A stretch of DNA of 64,000 bases from Paragonimus westermani (GCA_008508345.1 QNGE01001032.1:62824-126823); one strand, 5' to 3'; positions 47,079-59,104 are shown, numbered from the stretch's first letter. Numbers and translations are program-made. The notes: generated by a model not told the origin, from the sequence alone.

Positions 47079-50011
47079 TAAGAAATAGAATTTGTTGTTT
47101 ATTTTTAAAACAGGCCTGCGGAACTTTGCATGCGCGGAATGTTTAGAACCGAGCAGAAATCCAGACCACAAAATAGTTATGTGCAATTTGTATATGCTGA
47201 TTAAGTGAAGCATGCTTTTTCATAAATGAAATCGCCAAATAAGTCCTACAGATAATCTTCAATTGTTCTGGTCGCTTTTGCGTTAGAGGTAAACGCACGG
47301 TATCTACAATGTAAAATAAACCGTATTAACAAACCTCACAGTGCATGTAGATCAGAATGTTTTACTCCACTTCAGACACCTACACCAAATAGTTCTGTGG
47401 CCATCCTACAATCACCAGGTCTTGATCTACTGTTCTGAACCTACCAAAACTATACCAGTAGTGTATAGTTATTATTCCAAGAATAACAACTGACTGGTAC
47501 CTTTGTGAGTAAATCCCAAGTCTATCACAAGTGATGTTACCTTATCGGTTGATAGTTATCGCCAATGGAATTTTGCTGAAATATCTGTTGAGTTGTAGTT
47601 CCTGAGCTAAGCAGCCAGGAATGACAGTAGAACTAAAAAAATTGACAAATTACAGATAGGCAAATGCGTCGGAGAGCACAGAAATGGAGGCGCAGTTATC
47701 ATATGAATAGCAGCGATATTTTGCGTCTTTCGAAGGTGCATTACCCACTAAAAGCTGTCCCTACATTAAATCATCACATTCGTCGATGTGTGTGTCTAAC
47801 CGTAAATGACCTGATAGAAAAATATTCTACTCGACAGAGAGCCGTCACAGTGACACTCAAAGGAGCACGACCCTATGATGGCCATTGAAAGATACATCCT
47901 TAAGGACAGAGTATTTTAATTCAGCTGACCGTTCTCTTTAGAAAACAACTAAGTAGTGTGGATACCGGTAATCCGTGAAATTTACACAGGAAAAACTCTG
48001 CGATCACTGTTGAACATAACTGCTTTCTACATAACTTTAACATCCCAGATAAAACAATGAAGCCGTCCGTTTTCGTACCATGAATGCCCGTAGCGCTCGC
48101 TGACCGACTTTGGGGCAACGTGGAGGCACCATGAAACAACCTTCTTCCGAATCAGGGATTCCACCCCCAGGAAACAACACAAACATCCATGAACCAAATG
48201 CCCAGTAAGCCCTGCACACGAATTACACAAACAGAAACTAAAACGGCGTCAACAACACAGCAGCACGTCCTGTCACAATTCAAATTGAATACGTGCGTGT
48301 TTGCTGGTTTCGAATGCATGCTGCGCAGACAATCACGACAACTACACAGCAGGGAGATGGTGAAATGTTGTCGAACTGGCCGAGAAAAATTTGACGTTGC
48401 ATTCACTTCCTCATAATTTGATGTTGGTTTGCAGATCTCGGTTCCTATGATTTCAACATTTTCTAGCGATCTCTAATTGCCTTCAAAATTACCATTTTAA
48501 CTACAGGTACGGTGACAGTTTCGGCCGGTGTATCATTCATACCGTTCTGTCTGTTCTTCGTTTCGTGCTGTCATCGTACATTCAGTTCGTCGGCCAACTG
48601 ACACTAACTTTTGAACATGACTTTGGCTTGCTGACCCTAAAACCTTAATTCCGCAAGCCATAACAAGAGGAAAGGAACGCAAAGCGAGACCAGCAAAAGT
48701 AAACAACAGCCAGTTATTTGAAACGCATAAACTCATAATATAAGAGTCACTCATAACGAATCTTGGCAAATCAGGCAGCGTTGTAGTACGCACTCAAGTC
48801 AAGAAACTAAGAAAACTCCTGTGAAGCAAGATTTGATCTGGAAGTCTTCATGTCCTGAACCCTCACATTAACTGATCCAGCAAACAGAAACAGCACGACC
48901 GATCCACTTGATGAGGTGATATATGTAAGCCGTATGGAAGTCCATGAAAACGGAGCCACTGAACAGAGTGGTCGGCAACCTGTTCATTCCGCAGAAACAC
49001 CATTGGACCTAAATACTGCAAATAAAATATTCCAGCTATAAGTCATTAACCCAACATGTGACCCATGAATGTAAACGTGGGTTGGAATTCCATCCCTGAC
49101 AGCATTCCGCTTGCCGAGCTACCAGTCGGGGAAAATCAGATCAGTATTAGTCTGAACCGTAATAAACCTTCTCAGTTAACTGAAAGAAAAGCGCTGTTTT
49201 TGTAGAACAGCATTTAGGATAAATTTTGAGCGATAAACGTTTCTTTGTTTTATTGGCCCATGTACTGCCACGTTCTGTGGTTTTGCTTCGAACAACTCGG
49301 TTGTTTGAGCCTGATAAGCATCAGACGACTGTTTTTAATCTCCATCTTTCACAAACAATTCGATTTAGTGGATGATAGTCATTTTCGATTGCTTGGCGCC
49401 GATATATCTCAATTCTGCTCTCAGTGACCGGTGCGTGAGTTCCAAGAAAGAAACCGTTCCGGTCCAATCTCACTATACTGAGTATATGCGTTCTATAGGG
49501 ACATATATGTTCCCAGATGGGTGTTTTGTAAACACATTTCGCACCGACTGATCATTGGTCACAGACGCACAGGATGACTCTTTATACGCATACATTATGC
49601 GCTGTGTAGTTTAGGCATGGAACGAGGTCACATAATAACACACCTACCATCATGCCACTTTTCACGGAAGCATCACGGTCTGCGAAGTTTGGTAACTGGA
49701 TCTTCCCATAAGAAGAGTTAAGCTATCTTGTTGCTTAGGGTTTTCATGCGATGTCCAGGACCAAACGATATCAAACAAACTCTAGCAACGAGTCAGTGTT
49801 CTTATCATGCGAAACAACAAAAAGGTCACGAGCTTAAAAGGTTGACTTATTCATCAGCTCACGAAGTAAATGGAGACCGAACAGATTTTTATACGGCATT
49901 CATTATCCAATATGTGCTGGTGGTCCGCCTTTTTTAACGTACCGTTCTACCTATTCACTAGGTTGTTACCCTTATCCTCCATTCTGTGGCTTCGCTCACT
50001 TCCCTTTTCAT
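47079..50011. other. No supported gene
   Basis: Short open frames on both strands only (for example 47664-47888 +, 48152-48406 -, 48189-48416 +). None shows a motif or splice-supported exon. Confidence 0.45.
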
Positions 50012-50284
50012 TTGAACACATTGTTACCTGAATTAAATCATGTTCATTTGTTTAAATTACCCGTGTTTGACGGTTCTGGATCCGAGGTTACAGGGTTATC
50101 GAAGGGTTGTGGACAAGCATTTCCGGAATCATCTTTGAAAGCAATTTTCATGAAGTTGTACACAAATGATGTTCTCACTACACAAATGCATGCAGAATCA
50201 GTCTCATGTGAAGAATTTGCTGCGGCAAATGGGTCTCAAGATGACTTTGTTCAGTCTAGCAAGACGACAAGACCATCCTCATGA
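50012..50284 (+). other. Unrecognised ORF, possible exon
   Basis: A 90-codon + frame with ordinary amino-acid composition (VFDGSGSEVTGLSKGCGQ, SCEEFAAANGSQDDF), ending in TGA at 50282. It lies directly before a SINE-B insertion. No convincing acceptor is adjacent and I recognise no family. Confidence 0.25.
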
Positions 50285-50325
50285 GTGAACAATACTTACT
50301 GGAGTGTGTAAACACATACCGCTTT

Positions 50326-50486
50326 TACAAGTTGACCATCACTCACATTTGATCGCAGCGTTCGCATTCAAATAGACTTTCCAGCCATCCTCTTTCGAAA
50401 AGAAGCACTAGACTCGAGTTTCGCTCTCATTAAAGCTCATCAGTAGTGCGTATCCTTGCCACGGCCGGGATGTGAACTCCGGCCAC
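50326..50486 (-). mobile_element. SINE-B copy, left arm of an inverted pair
   Basis: Tail, body and B-box part of SINE-B in minus orientation, cut off at the B-box (CACGGCCGGGATGTGAAC). It pairs almost perfectly with 50735-50925. Confidence 0.8.
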
Positions 50487-50643
50487 TCCAATATCGCCTT
50501 GCAGGTTTAGTGAGTTCAGTGATCTCGACCTGTCTCGGAAGTCCTCATCGCGGGGTTATCGATTGGAGTCAACAGGCAGTAACTGTGTCTCCTCTCGAGA
50601 CGATCGGGCAACCTGATCATTGCTCACAAGCGAGAGTGGTTGA

Positions 50644-50925
50644 GCGTTCAGATTTGATGATTCGGTCGTGCCTAATGTGAGGTCAATGGCGCAGTGGTTA
50701 ACACGGTTGCCTCATGATTGGAATGTCCGGAGTTCAAATCCCGGCCGTGGCAAGGATATGCACTACTGACGAGCTCTAATGAGAGCGAAACTCGAGTCTA
50801 GTGCTTCTTTTCGAAAGAGGCTGGCTGGAAAGTCTATCTGAATGCGAACGCTGCGATCAAATGTGAGTGATGGTCAACTTGAAAATAAACCAAATCCCCG
50901 ACTACTCATCAGTAAACATACCGCT
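50644..50925 (+). mobile_element. SINE-B copy with tRNA-like promoter
   Basis: The best + copy. It has head GCGTTCAGATTTGATGATTC, an A-box-like TGGCGCAGTGGTTAACACGG, B-box-like GGAGTTCAAATCCCGG, then the body CACTACTGACGAGCTC, ACTCGAGTCTAGTGC and GACTTTCCAG (reversed), and an A-rich tail. The promoter pattern is that of a tRNA-derived SINE. Confidence 0.75.
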
Positions 50926-52232
50926 TTGCTGTGATCCATGACCTCGGTGTTTCTATTCAACAGGCTGTGTAGTATTTGGCACGTAACCGATAGCCCGTGA
51001 TTCTTAAATAACAGGCATCACGGTTCGGGGCGTTAGAATGTACAACCGTCTGTCTGGTAGGGTGTGATTACCACAACTGACTAATTTTCCAAACAGTCTG
51101 GTTTGGTTGAATCAGTTTTAGTGGAGTTGATCACTACACTATTTCAACGTTTATTTTTCGTCTGCAAGCAAAAACATTGCTTAGCAAGTTGCACGTAATT
51201 TATGAGTTCAGCCCAAATAAGAAATCCGGACCACGTTTCACTATCTGGTATTACCACGATAGAAATTGTCTTCTTTCGAGAAGATTAGCTAGCCCAAGCA
51301 TCACCTGTAAATCGTTGTAGTTGAACATTCAGGCTTGGTTTGAAGTCGCTCACTCAGTTGCTAGCAGTTTTATAGGCCCGAAGTGTAGCTGCTGCTAGTG
51401 CTAATGAACTCTAGTAAGGACTAAATGGAACTCTGGTTCTCCTTTCTATAGAACAACGACAGGGAGTGTATTTATTTAGGGAAAGCGTGATCTATTATAG
51501 GTGATGTTCAAAGCGTAACCCATTAAACTCTTCTGCTGATTGAGTCTACTACCCGTAAATAGAGTTTATTTGCAAGTATCCAAACCGAGTCGGTGAGTGA
51601 AGCCAAGCGAAAATCGGGAACGGCTGGAATGTGCAAGCAACTACGCATAACAGTTGTTTGGTCTGTCACACCAATCCGAAAAGTCATTCTGAAGCCCATC
51701 GTTCTTTGGATTCATTCTGTCGATATAATAAATATATCTTTTTTAAAATATAAGTTGTGTGTTACTCAATTGGGGGTATTGTGTGGTCAAATTTATCCAT
51801 ACTGAAGAGCCACAATTTTCAGTCCAGCTCTGTGTTACTTCCAGGTTTCGAAATTCCCTTGGTCAAATCCAACCCCGTAGCCGGTCTGAGAAGCATTGTA
51901 TAAGCGTTACCTCCTGAATGACACTTAACATTGTATAATTGACCCCACAATGCAACTGGTTTTCTGCTGATGACTGGCTAAAATCGAACTTTTCTGCTAA
52001 GTCTTCTATCAAAATCTTTGTAAACCGGTACAATACTCTGCTCCAGTAACAATCACTCCGAGGACTGCAACAGCTTCTCCCTGTAAGCGTTCCTTCTTGA
52101 GGGTAGGTAAATTATTCTCATCGGACACGGATGATGCGTGTGCAACATCTTGAGCGTCACAGTTCTATTTTGAAACGACCCTTAAAAGTAATACATGGCT
52201 CATCAAGATTATCCTAATTACCTCCAGGTAAA
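50926..52232. other. No supported gene
   Basis: Nothing recognisable on either strand. Confidence 0.5.
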
Positions 52233-52793
52233 GTGGACAACCCAGAAGGAATTGTGCTATTGGGTTACTCTTGTTTGGAGCTTGTCTTGAGGATTACGTT
52301 TCCTACAGGCTATAGGGGTGTGCAGTTTTTGAGCCTACATGTGTTGTTTGAGTCAGAGTTCTCTTGTCGACAACATCCATTTGAGGACATTTCAGGTTCA
52401 TTCAGAGAGAGGTTTACAGCCGTCACCATAAGGACATACAACCCTTCGGAGGTCGTGTCCATTAAGGGATCTACGTAACTATCGACCTCAGTAAGGAAAG
52501 ACCTGGCCACCTCAACAGCCCAATCGAATTTAATACACAACTCCTCCTTTTCTTGTAGATACAAGTCCTTTGACTGTACTATAAAGCAGCTGGCGTTGCA
52601 CATCAATGACATTCCCGAAGGACTATGTACCTCTGAGATTGGCATTGCTCGAAATGCAGTCACGAAGCACTTACACGAGTTGGATCACGGAGTCTGTGGT
52701 GCTAATGTATTTCACATAATATATATCCCCCGAGAACGAAACAGGATTTGCGGTTTGCTGATGCTCTTGTCATTTGTCGAAGAAACCCAGTGA
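52233..52793. other. Overlapping unrecognised ORFs on both strands
   Basis: Open frames at 52233-52478 and 52596-52793 (+) and at 52310-52663 (-). The second + frame starts LHINDIPEGLCTSEIG, which weakly recalls the INDLP block before the FADD box of LINE reverse transcriptases, but the FADD box does not follow. Decayed retroelement is my best guess. Confidence 0.25.
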
Positions 52794-52837
52794 TATTGTA
52801 ACGAGAAGGCGTCCAATAAAACACAATATTTATTACT

Positions 52838-52983
52838 GATGAGTAGTCGGGGATTTGGTTTATTTTCAAGTTGACCATCATTCACATTTGATCGCAGCGT
52901 TCGCATTCAGATAGACTTTCCAGCCAGCCTCTTTCGAAAAGAAGCACTAGACTCGAGTTTCGCTCTCATTAGAGCTCGTCAGT
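52838..52983 (-). mobile_element. SINE-B copy cut by assembly gap
   Basis: Minus orientation, tail first (ACTGATGAGTAGTCGGGG), body nearly identical to 50326-50486, ending at the gap. Its high identity to other copies may have caused the gap. Confidence 0.8.
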
Positions 52984-53464
52984 NNNNNNNNNNNNNNNNN
53001 NNNNNNNNNNNNNNNNNNNNNNNNNNNNNNNNNNNNNNNNNNNNNNNNNNNNNNNNNNNNNNNNNNNNNNNNNNNNNNNNNNNNNNNNNNNNNNNNNNNN
53101 NNNNNNNNNNNNNNNNNNNNNNNNNNNNNNNNNNNNNNNNNNNNNNNNNNNNNNNNNNNNNNNNNNNNNNNNNNNNNNNNNNNNNNNNNNNNNNNNNNNN
53201 NNNNNNNNNNNNNNNNNNNNNNNNNNNNNNNNNNNNNNNNNNNNNNNNNNNNNNNNNNNNNNNNNNNNNNNNNNNNNNNNNNNNNNNNNNNNNNNNNNNN
53301 NNNNNNNNNNNNNNNNNNNNNNNNNNNNNNNNNNNNNNNNNNNNNNNNNNNNNNNNNNNNNNNNNNNNNNNNNNNNNNNNNNNNNNNNNNNNNNNNNNNN
53401 NNNNNNNNNNNNNNNNNNNNNNNNNNNNNNNNNNNNNNNNNNNNNNNNNNNNNNNNNNNNNNNN
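52984..53464. other. Assembly gap (481 N)
   Basis: Run of undetermined bases. The frames reported across it are artefacts. Confidence 0.99.
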
Positions 53465-53548
53465 ATGGCTCGTCCGGCTGCTCGTGCTGTCCGCCATCCA
53501 CCCAATGTTGGCCTTGACCGTATTCCAACATCGTGTCGAGATGTTCCT

Positions 53549-54004
53549 CTAAATGTTGGAAAAACCACGCCTCCGATCTGGCCGTCTGTCGTATTTCGCC
53601 TGCCCTGCCTCGCCCGTTGGTCCGATCCAGTCGAGCGATGACTCATCCGGTCGCGCACGTTGTCCTTGATCCGATCGCAGCAGGTTTTTGAACGTACCTC
53701 CCACGCGTTGAGGTATTCGGCCGAGCGTTCGAAAACTCGCACCTCCGACCTGACAATCCACCACGATATGAATGCAGAAATAAATGGTTGTAAGTTTGTC
53801 TGTCCTGTTGTAATTTTGCCACGTTCCCAATAACTCCCATGGTTCTTCATCGTTTTCCTCTTCTATTAAGTGTCCTTCTGACAGTCCTGTCTTCTTGTCC
53901 AGTTCAAAAATAATCATCGGTACTCTGTCCAATACCTCACGCAATCCCTTAAGACCACTCGACCTCCTGACATAACTCTCCCTATCTGTTTCAAATTGCA
54001 TCAT
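53549..54004 (-). other. Unrecognised 151-codon ORF beside the gap
   Basis: A minus-strand frame starting at ATG 54002-54004. The first 60 residues are charged and exon-like (GLREVLDRVPMIIFELDKK, EGHLIEEENDEEPW). The second half comes from a GC-rich stretch with basic, Gly/Arg-rich composition, unlike the AT-rich surroundings. I do not recognise a family. The stretch from the gap to about 53750 could be foreign or repeat sequence. Confidence 0.3.
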
Positions 54005-54309
54005 CTCAAAGCCTGCTTCCGAATCAGAGCTTTCCTGATTTCACTTATCAGGCTTGCATCCTACACCACTGTTCCCGTGCTTTCTCGCTACACATTGATT
54101 ACATTGAATTCACTTTTGTGACAGGTGAGATGCTAAAGAAAAGCACGTACACAACATATCTTACATCTTCCATACGTTACCGATTTATGTAAACCAAAAT
54201 TCCCTAAAACTCACCAGCAGACTAGCGAACATTACGCTAACAACACTTGCTACCGCATTACAGTGGGGGTGCACCTGTTCTAGATATGAATCAGCAACCA
54301 GAGTCCAAA

Positions 54310-54480
54310 TGTGAAATTTCCGAGCTCCCGGTGTGGCTTCGTAGCTCAACTGGTAGAGCGCTTGCCGCGTTGAGGCATGCTGTGTCTGTTGCTGGTTCGA
54401 ATCCAGCCGAAGCCCTGACTTTTCACAGTTGGTCTCATCTAAATTCATAAAATCTGCCACACTACTTGTTTGTAATACAA
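54310..54480 (+). mobile_element. SINE-A copy (tRNA-derived)
   Basis: Contains a tRNA-like region at 54335-54414: a perfect 7-bp acceptor stem GGCTTCG/CGAAGCC, a D-arm GCTC/GAGC with A-box TAGCTCAACTGGTAGAGC, and a perfect T-arm with B-box GGTTCGAATCC. The anticodon arm does not fold canonically and about 8 extra bases lie before the T-arm. The same sequence with the same non-tRNA flanks (AAATGTGAAATTTCC before, CACAGTTGG after) recurs at 62489-62620, so it is a SINE, not a tRNA gene. Confidence 0.8.
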
Positions 54481-56230
54481 CCCCAACTTTGACTAATGAG
54501 ATATCGTGGAGCGTCTTTTGCCTGTGTTGATCAACTGAATAAAAGCTATCCAGTATGCTAAAGCAGGGTTTCAAAACCAACGGAATTTGCGGTCAGGATA
54601 TGCCTAACACAGACCAGCTGTCAGGTAATCTATCCTACATCGTCTGCATATGACTTAGATGTTAGTTAAGGGAAACGCTGCTCTCCTCTTCTTCGGAAAG
54701 CTATTCAGTCGGGACACGTTACAGCTAAAGGCAACTGAGCAGTTTAATGTGATTATTTAGTCGCATATACTGTGAGATTAAGAGTGATGTGGTCAACAAC
54801 ATCACGCTGCTAACATATCCACAGGAGTACTGATAAACTGTACAGAGTTGGTTGATTTTAACTTGAACACCATTTGCATCTGTTCGTAACCTTCTCATTC
54901 ACGACCACTCTCTAGCTAGCCCCTTTCATATAGGATCATTAGGCCCAGGTTTCGCTTTGACGATGGCTCGTGATAACAGGTAGACTCTCTACCACCTGGT
55001 TTTGAACTCTGGTCCGCTCACCCACAAAGCAATAGAACTGACTTCAAATTAGGCTTTATTAAATTTCCATGTCTGAACCTAACCACTTTCGCCTATGAAT
55101 AATCAACAGTTTTCTCGATTGCCTGGCCCAGTTGAATAAAGATTACATAAGATGCGACCTTGTATCCAGCTAGCCATGCTGTTCACTACCTAGACACAGT
55201 ATAAATGTTGAACAACGATTGGTCGTTGTTTCAAACTTCAGCATGCTCACGGGTTTGCCATGCTGTGTTGGCTGCAGTTGATATCGGAAAAGTGGATATT
55301 GCGTTCCCATGCGCCTCCAAGTATATGATAGCGCGCAATTGAACGCAGAAGAATAGCTGACCAGTCAATTTTGTCAGTGCACACAGCAAGCTGATGGAAG
55401 TAGGCGTGACTTTGGGTGAATTGACATTGGGCTAAGCATAAGTGATTATGGGTGAGAATACTTGAGACATAACGTATGTCGCTTGTATTCTCTGTAACGT
55501 AGTCCAGGTGTATTATCTTCTTCGACGAGTACCTCTTCGGTGATTAGCCCGGTTCCTACACTAATTTACTATGGTCTGTGAACATGACTCAGTAGTGCAA
55601 TGAAAAAGTGTCCGATACTCATAATACAGCAATCAGTTTTCTGTCAAACCTACTAGGCTGCAATTCAACAGTTGCTGTTTCGAGGCAAACCCTCCTTTCC
55701 AAGCTCCTAAGAATAACCGTGTCATTCTGGCTAGTAAAGTATTAATCGCTTCCCACTAATTTACCGGCGATTTTATCTGTCATTATTTTCTCGCCTCCTG
55801 ATTGCTTACGATTAACCATGTTCGCCTGGTATTGCATGACGGTGTTTACAGGTTTTGTAATTAATTTACCTTCACCGTACACGTGATCATGTGCTTTTGT
55901 CTCTTCTATACGGTTGTGAGCTTCCCTAGAGTTTTTAAACAAAGTGCACTTGGTCACCGAGTGAACCATTTGTGCATTCAGTACTGGACACAACCTTATG
56001 GGAGAAGAAAATTAGGAGAATCTGGTTACAATTCACTAACCGATCTTATATGATTTTTCCAGTGTCATCCGAAGTAGGGCAGAGTAGGCCTTGAATTCAT
56101 AGTGGGACAGACTTGTTGCATTTGAGACAGCTGTTTTCCCTAGCTAGGAAGAAGCAGTGTGTTGCATCCGTGGGAATGAAGTCGTATCATCTCTGGTCAG
56201 ATCCTTGAGGGACGCATCATTTACTAACAG
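54481..56230. other. No supported gene; one SINE-B relic
   Basis: A diverged minus SINE-B copy lies at about 54845-55060 (TTTTGAACTCTGG). The frame 55742-55993 (-) has a CPVLNAQ start like a gag knuckle, but the rest does not fit. Confidence 0.45.
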
Positions 56231-56640
56231 TCAGAGTTGAATTGAAGATAGTAGTTTAACGGGCCGGTAAACATTCGAAGCTAAATCAGCCATTTCAATG
56301 ACACCATCTAATCTTGGCAAAATTTGTGCACACGCATCGCAGGTAAGTCGGATTAGGGATTCCGTACTGGTAATCTCTAGTTCGTATTTGAGTGCATTGC
56401 TGGTTATTGCGTATTGGGTCAATTTGATGCATACGGTAAGAGCAGTAAAGGTGCTCCTCTGTTAGGGAAATGACTATTACTGGGTCATTTAAGTAGGGAC
56501 ACGCGAATTCCAGTTCGCAGGATAATGCAGCAGTGAAACATTGAAAAGTCTGTGTAACGTTGCCGAGATCAAATGGCATCCAAAATAATTCGAACAAATA
56601 GGAAGTTGCGATAATGGTTGTTTTTGGAACGTCCGCGCCT
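56231..56640 (-). pseudogene. Ty3/Gypsy RT fragment
   Basis: The minus frame reads LFWMPFDLGNVTQTFQC (from FLRMPFGLRNAAQTFQR) and then CPYLNDPVIVI, where the expected Y-x-D-D has become Y-L-N-D, followed by SLTEEHLY. A second frame carries on the palm and thumb weakly. It is catalytically dead. It is probably of the same CsRn1-like type as the 30-kb copy. Confidence 0.65.
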
Positions 56641-56782
56641 ACTACCAGGTTCCAGAGGCTGTACGAGAATTGGGTTTGACGAACTCATCGACAGAAGGCC
56701 AACCAGTGATTCGCTGAAAGTTGTACCTAATCACTGTCGATCCTTCGTGCACACTGGCAAGTTGGCGTGGTGATTATTCTGG

Positions 56783-58560
56783 ATGACACTCTGGCGTAAC
56801 ATACGATTTTGTTGTAACGATCATCAGGGTAAAACAAGTTGTTTGAGTGTGTTACTGGCTGAAACAACCAAGCTACAAGCCGAGCCGAGCCAAACCACGG
56901 AACAGCTGAGATTAGGAAACCAACTGTACTTCTTCATTTTAGTGATGCCTTCTACGTACAAAAACCCATCATTGTTTCACCAGGTACTCCACATTACAAT
57001 CACGTATTACTACGTCAGCCTTCACGTACTGTTTAGTCGGCCAGCCTTCTCGTTCATATAGTGAGTGTCCTTGGTTGTGGAACAGCCAATATGTAGATTA
57101 TAGTAATAGGCAATGCGGTAGCACTGTGGTTCCCACTCAGTCACCTAACAACTTATCTTTGGCAAGCAATGTAGAAAAGTGACCTCATCTGTTACAGTAA
57201 CAACGTTAAAGTATCTAATTAATGGGATAAGACAGCGCGGTCTTTCACATAACCATGATGTAACCAGGAGGTAGATATATAATATGACTTACAGAACCAG
57301 AACACCATCGAAGAGAAAAAGGAGAATTGCAGCACTTTTGGAAACCTCTAAAAATATTTCCCCGAGATCTTCCACTAATAAGACTGTTTGGCAACTTGTA
57401 GAGTATATCAAAGGAATGGATTCTTCTGTTGGTGTAACAGAACTACTTTACGACGATACGACTGAGAAGCTATTCCTCTTTGGAAGTAGCAGTGGTTTAA
57501 AGACAGACAAAACGTTTGTTCGCAGATTGTGAATAGTGAAATTGCAGAACTCTAAACTAGAAATGCATCGAGTTGGACGTCAAAGTACTGCATCTATTTT
57601 GATCTTATTTGGATGCTATAAACTAAGACACATTTGTACATATACACCTTGTACATAGCGTTTTACAGTACGATATGAGTTTTGAGAAATTGTGTTGTTC
57701 GCTGATACAATCTTGTTTTCTTACTGCCCTGACAAAGCTCCAGGGCGTACAGTTGGTAATGGCTGTAGAAAGAAGCCGTGACCCAAGAAATGCAAAACTA
57801 CTTTATGAAGTTTATAAGCAGTACGATCATTCACAAGTGCATAAATGACTTGACTGACAAAGAAGCAAACAACCAGAATGAAACAAATGACTATGCACGA
57901 GCGTAATACACACAGGTAAAAATGATCCGATATATCAAGCCAGGGTGCAAGTGCAGGTGTACTATCGAGCTTCCTAATCGCGCCACCTCATTTGTTAGTG
58001 ACATTTGGGCAGTACTAAATATGGAGTGACGTCATCGACTTTCAAGAAGCGGTTTCGTAGTTGTATGAACCATTTTCACATCAAAATTGAGGTTGTTCAC
58101 ACTCCAGGGTATGCGCTACATGTCCCATTTAAAATGGTATGGATTGTTCGCACTCGTAGTTGTCAAAAAAGCTCCTGTTCTGTATATTACTTTCTTTATA
58201 TCCCCTCGTATTATCTGAGTGATTCCCAAAAATTGTTGCCAGACAGATACTTTTCTCAGTGATGTGATAACCTTACCTTTGCTTACACTAAACTAGTCCA
58301 TAATAACACAGAGAGTTTACAACGAGATGAATTCTGAAAGTTGACCGTATGAAAGTCCGAGAAAAGCGTGATAAGACACAAATAGCAAATCCATGTGATG
58401 TGCTGCTTGTGGTCAGGAATGTAATGAGTTCGTGCAGTCCAGGACATGACCCTCATATTGCAAATAAAATAGAGACAGGAGAAATATGCAGTAAAAAACA
58501 CGTTCCCCTAGAATCAGGCTGCATTTTGTAAAGCGTACATCTTCATCACGAGCAGAAATG
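56783..58560. other. No supported gene; one unknown ORF
   Basis: The + frame at 57284-57532 (82 codons, starting MTYRTRTPSKRKRR, basic N-terminus, then NKTVWQLVEYIKG) looks protein-like but matches nothing I know. No poly(A) signal for the downstream minus-strand receptor exon was identified. Confidence 0.35.
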
Positions 58561-58834
58561 CTAATCTTCTGAAGCTGAACATTCCGACACGATCCGCTGT
58601 TGCGTATTTTCTGGCTGTACACGCCGGTCCCTCGTCAGTCGATAGTGGGCCAGCTCTAGACACAGGATAACAAGGCTAATGCATACAAATACAGCCAGAA
58701 TTATAAGGCCGCCTGAGGAACTTTCCAAAGTTATTGGTTTATAGTTAGCATCCCGAACAGTGCACTTGTTTCTAGTGGACCACCATTTGGTACGTAGCCG
58801 CTCGATCACTCCTGTTTCTTTAAGCTTGAACATG
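58561..58834 (-). CDS. Ionotropic glutamate receptor, terminal exon
   Basis: On the minus strand the acceptor lies right after TTTTCATACAG (58835-58836), and the exon runs from 58834 to TAG at 58561-58563. The peptide starts MFKLKETGVIERLRTKWW, the conserved end of the S2 ligand-binding lobe (the helix ending in KWW). It continues through a Cys (NKCTV) and the pre-M4 LESSSGG, then one membrane helix (LIILAVFVCISLVILCLEL, the M4 segment), and ends in a short cytoplasmic tail (about 30 residues, ending SASED). Such receptors are ligand-gated cation channels of nerve and muscle membranes. Upstream exons should lie at higher coordinates; I could not recognise them in the window. AMPA/kainate-type versus NMDA-type cannot be decided from this exon. 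Confidence 0.85.
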
Positions 58835-58904
58835 CTGTATGAAAAGTAGAATGAACAAAGATAAATAAAAGCAGATTTTGATAACTGTTGGGAGAAGCTC
58901 AATT

Positions 58905-59032
58905 GCAGATTGAATGGAATTTGGTGAGATCCAAATGAACTACACAAATAGCATGTTCAATTCTTACAAACGCTTTGCCAGGTGAGCTACGAAGGAAATT
59001 GTGAAGCTCGGAAATTTTCACATTTAAACGCC
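58905..59032 (-). repeat. Degenerate SINE-A copy
   Basis: On the minus strand AAATGTGAAAATTTCCGAGCT is followed by CTTCGTAGCTCACCTGG, matching the head and A-box of SINE-A. The B-box part is decayed. It lies in the intron just upstream of the receptor's last exon. Confidence 0.6.
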
Positions 59033-59104
59033 AACTTCCGATTGGCTGGTGGACACTGTGGGTTGGGTGGGTAACTGACACGTGGCATGACATTCCGGAG
59101 CACT

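Noticed and set aside
52596..52793. LINE reverse transcriptase fragment
   Set aside because: The INDIPEG start is suggestive, but the FADD box that should follow is absent and neighbouring blocks do not fit.
52947..53850. Long minus-strand ORFs across 52984-53464
   Set aside because: They run through undetermined bases and have no meaning.
54335..54414. Functional tRNA gene
   Set aside because: The anticodon arm does not fold normally, extra bases precede the T-arm, and the same sequence with the same flanks recurs at 62489-62620. It is a tRNA-derived SINE.
55742..55993. Gypsy gag zinc knuckle on the minus strand
   Set aside because: Only CPVLNAQ resembles one; the rest of the Cys/His pattern is missing, and it lies on the wrong side of the RT fragment at 56231-56640 for one element.
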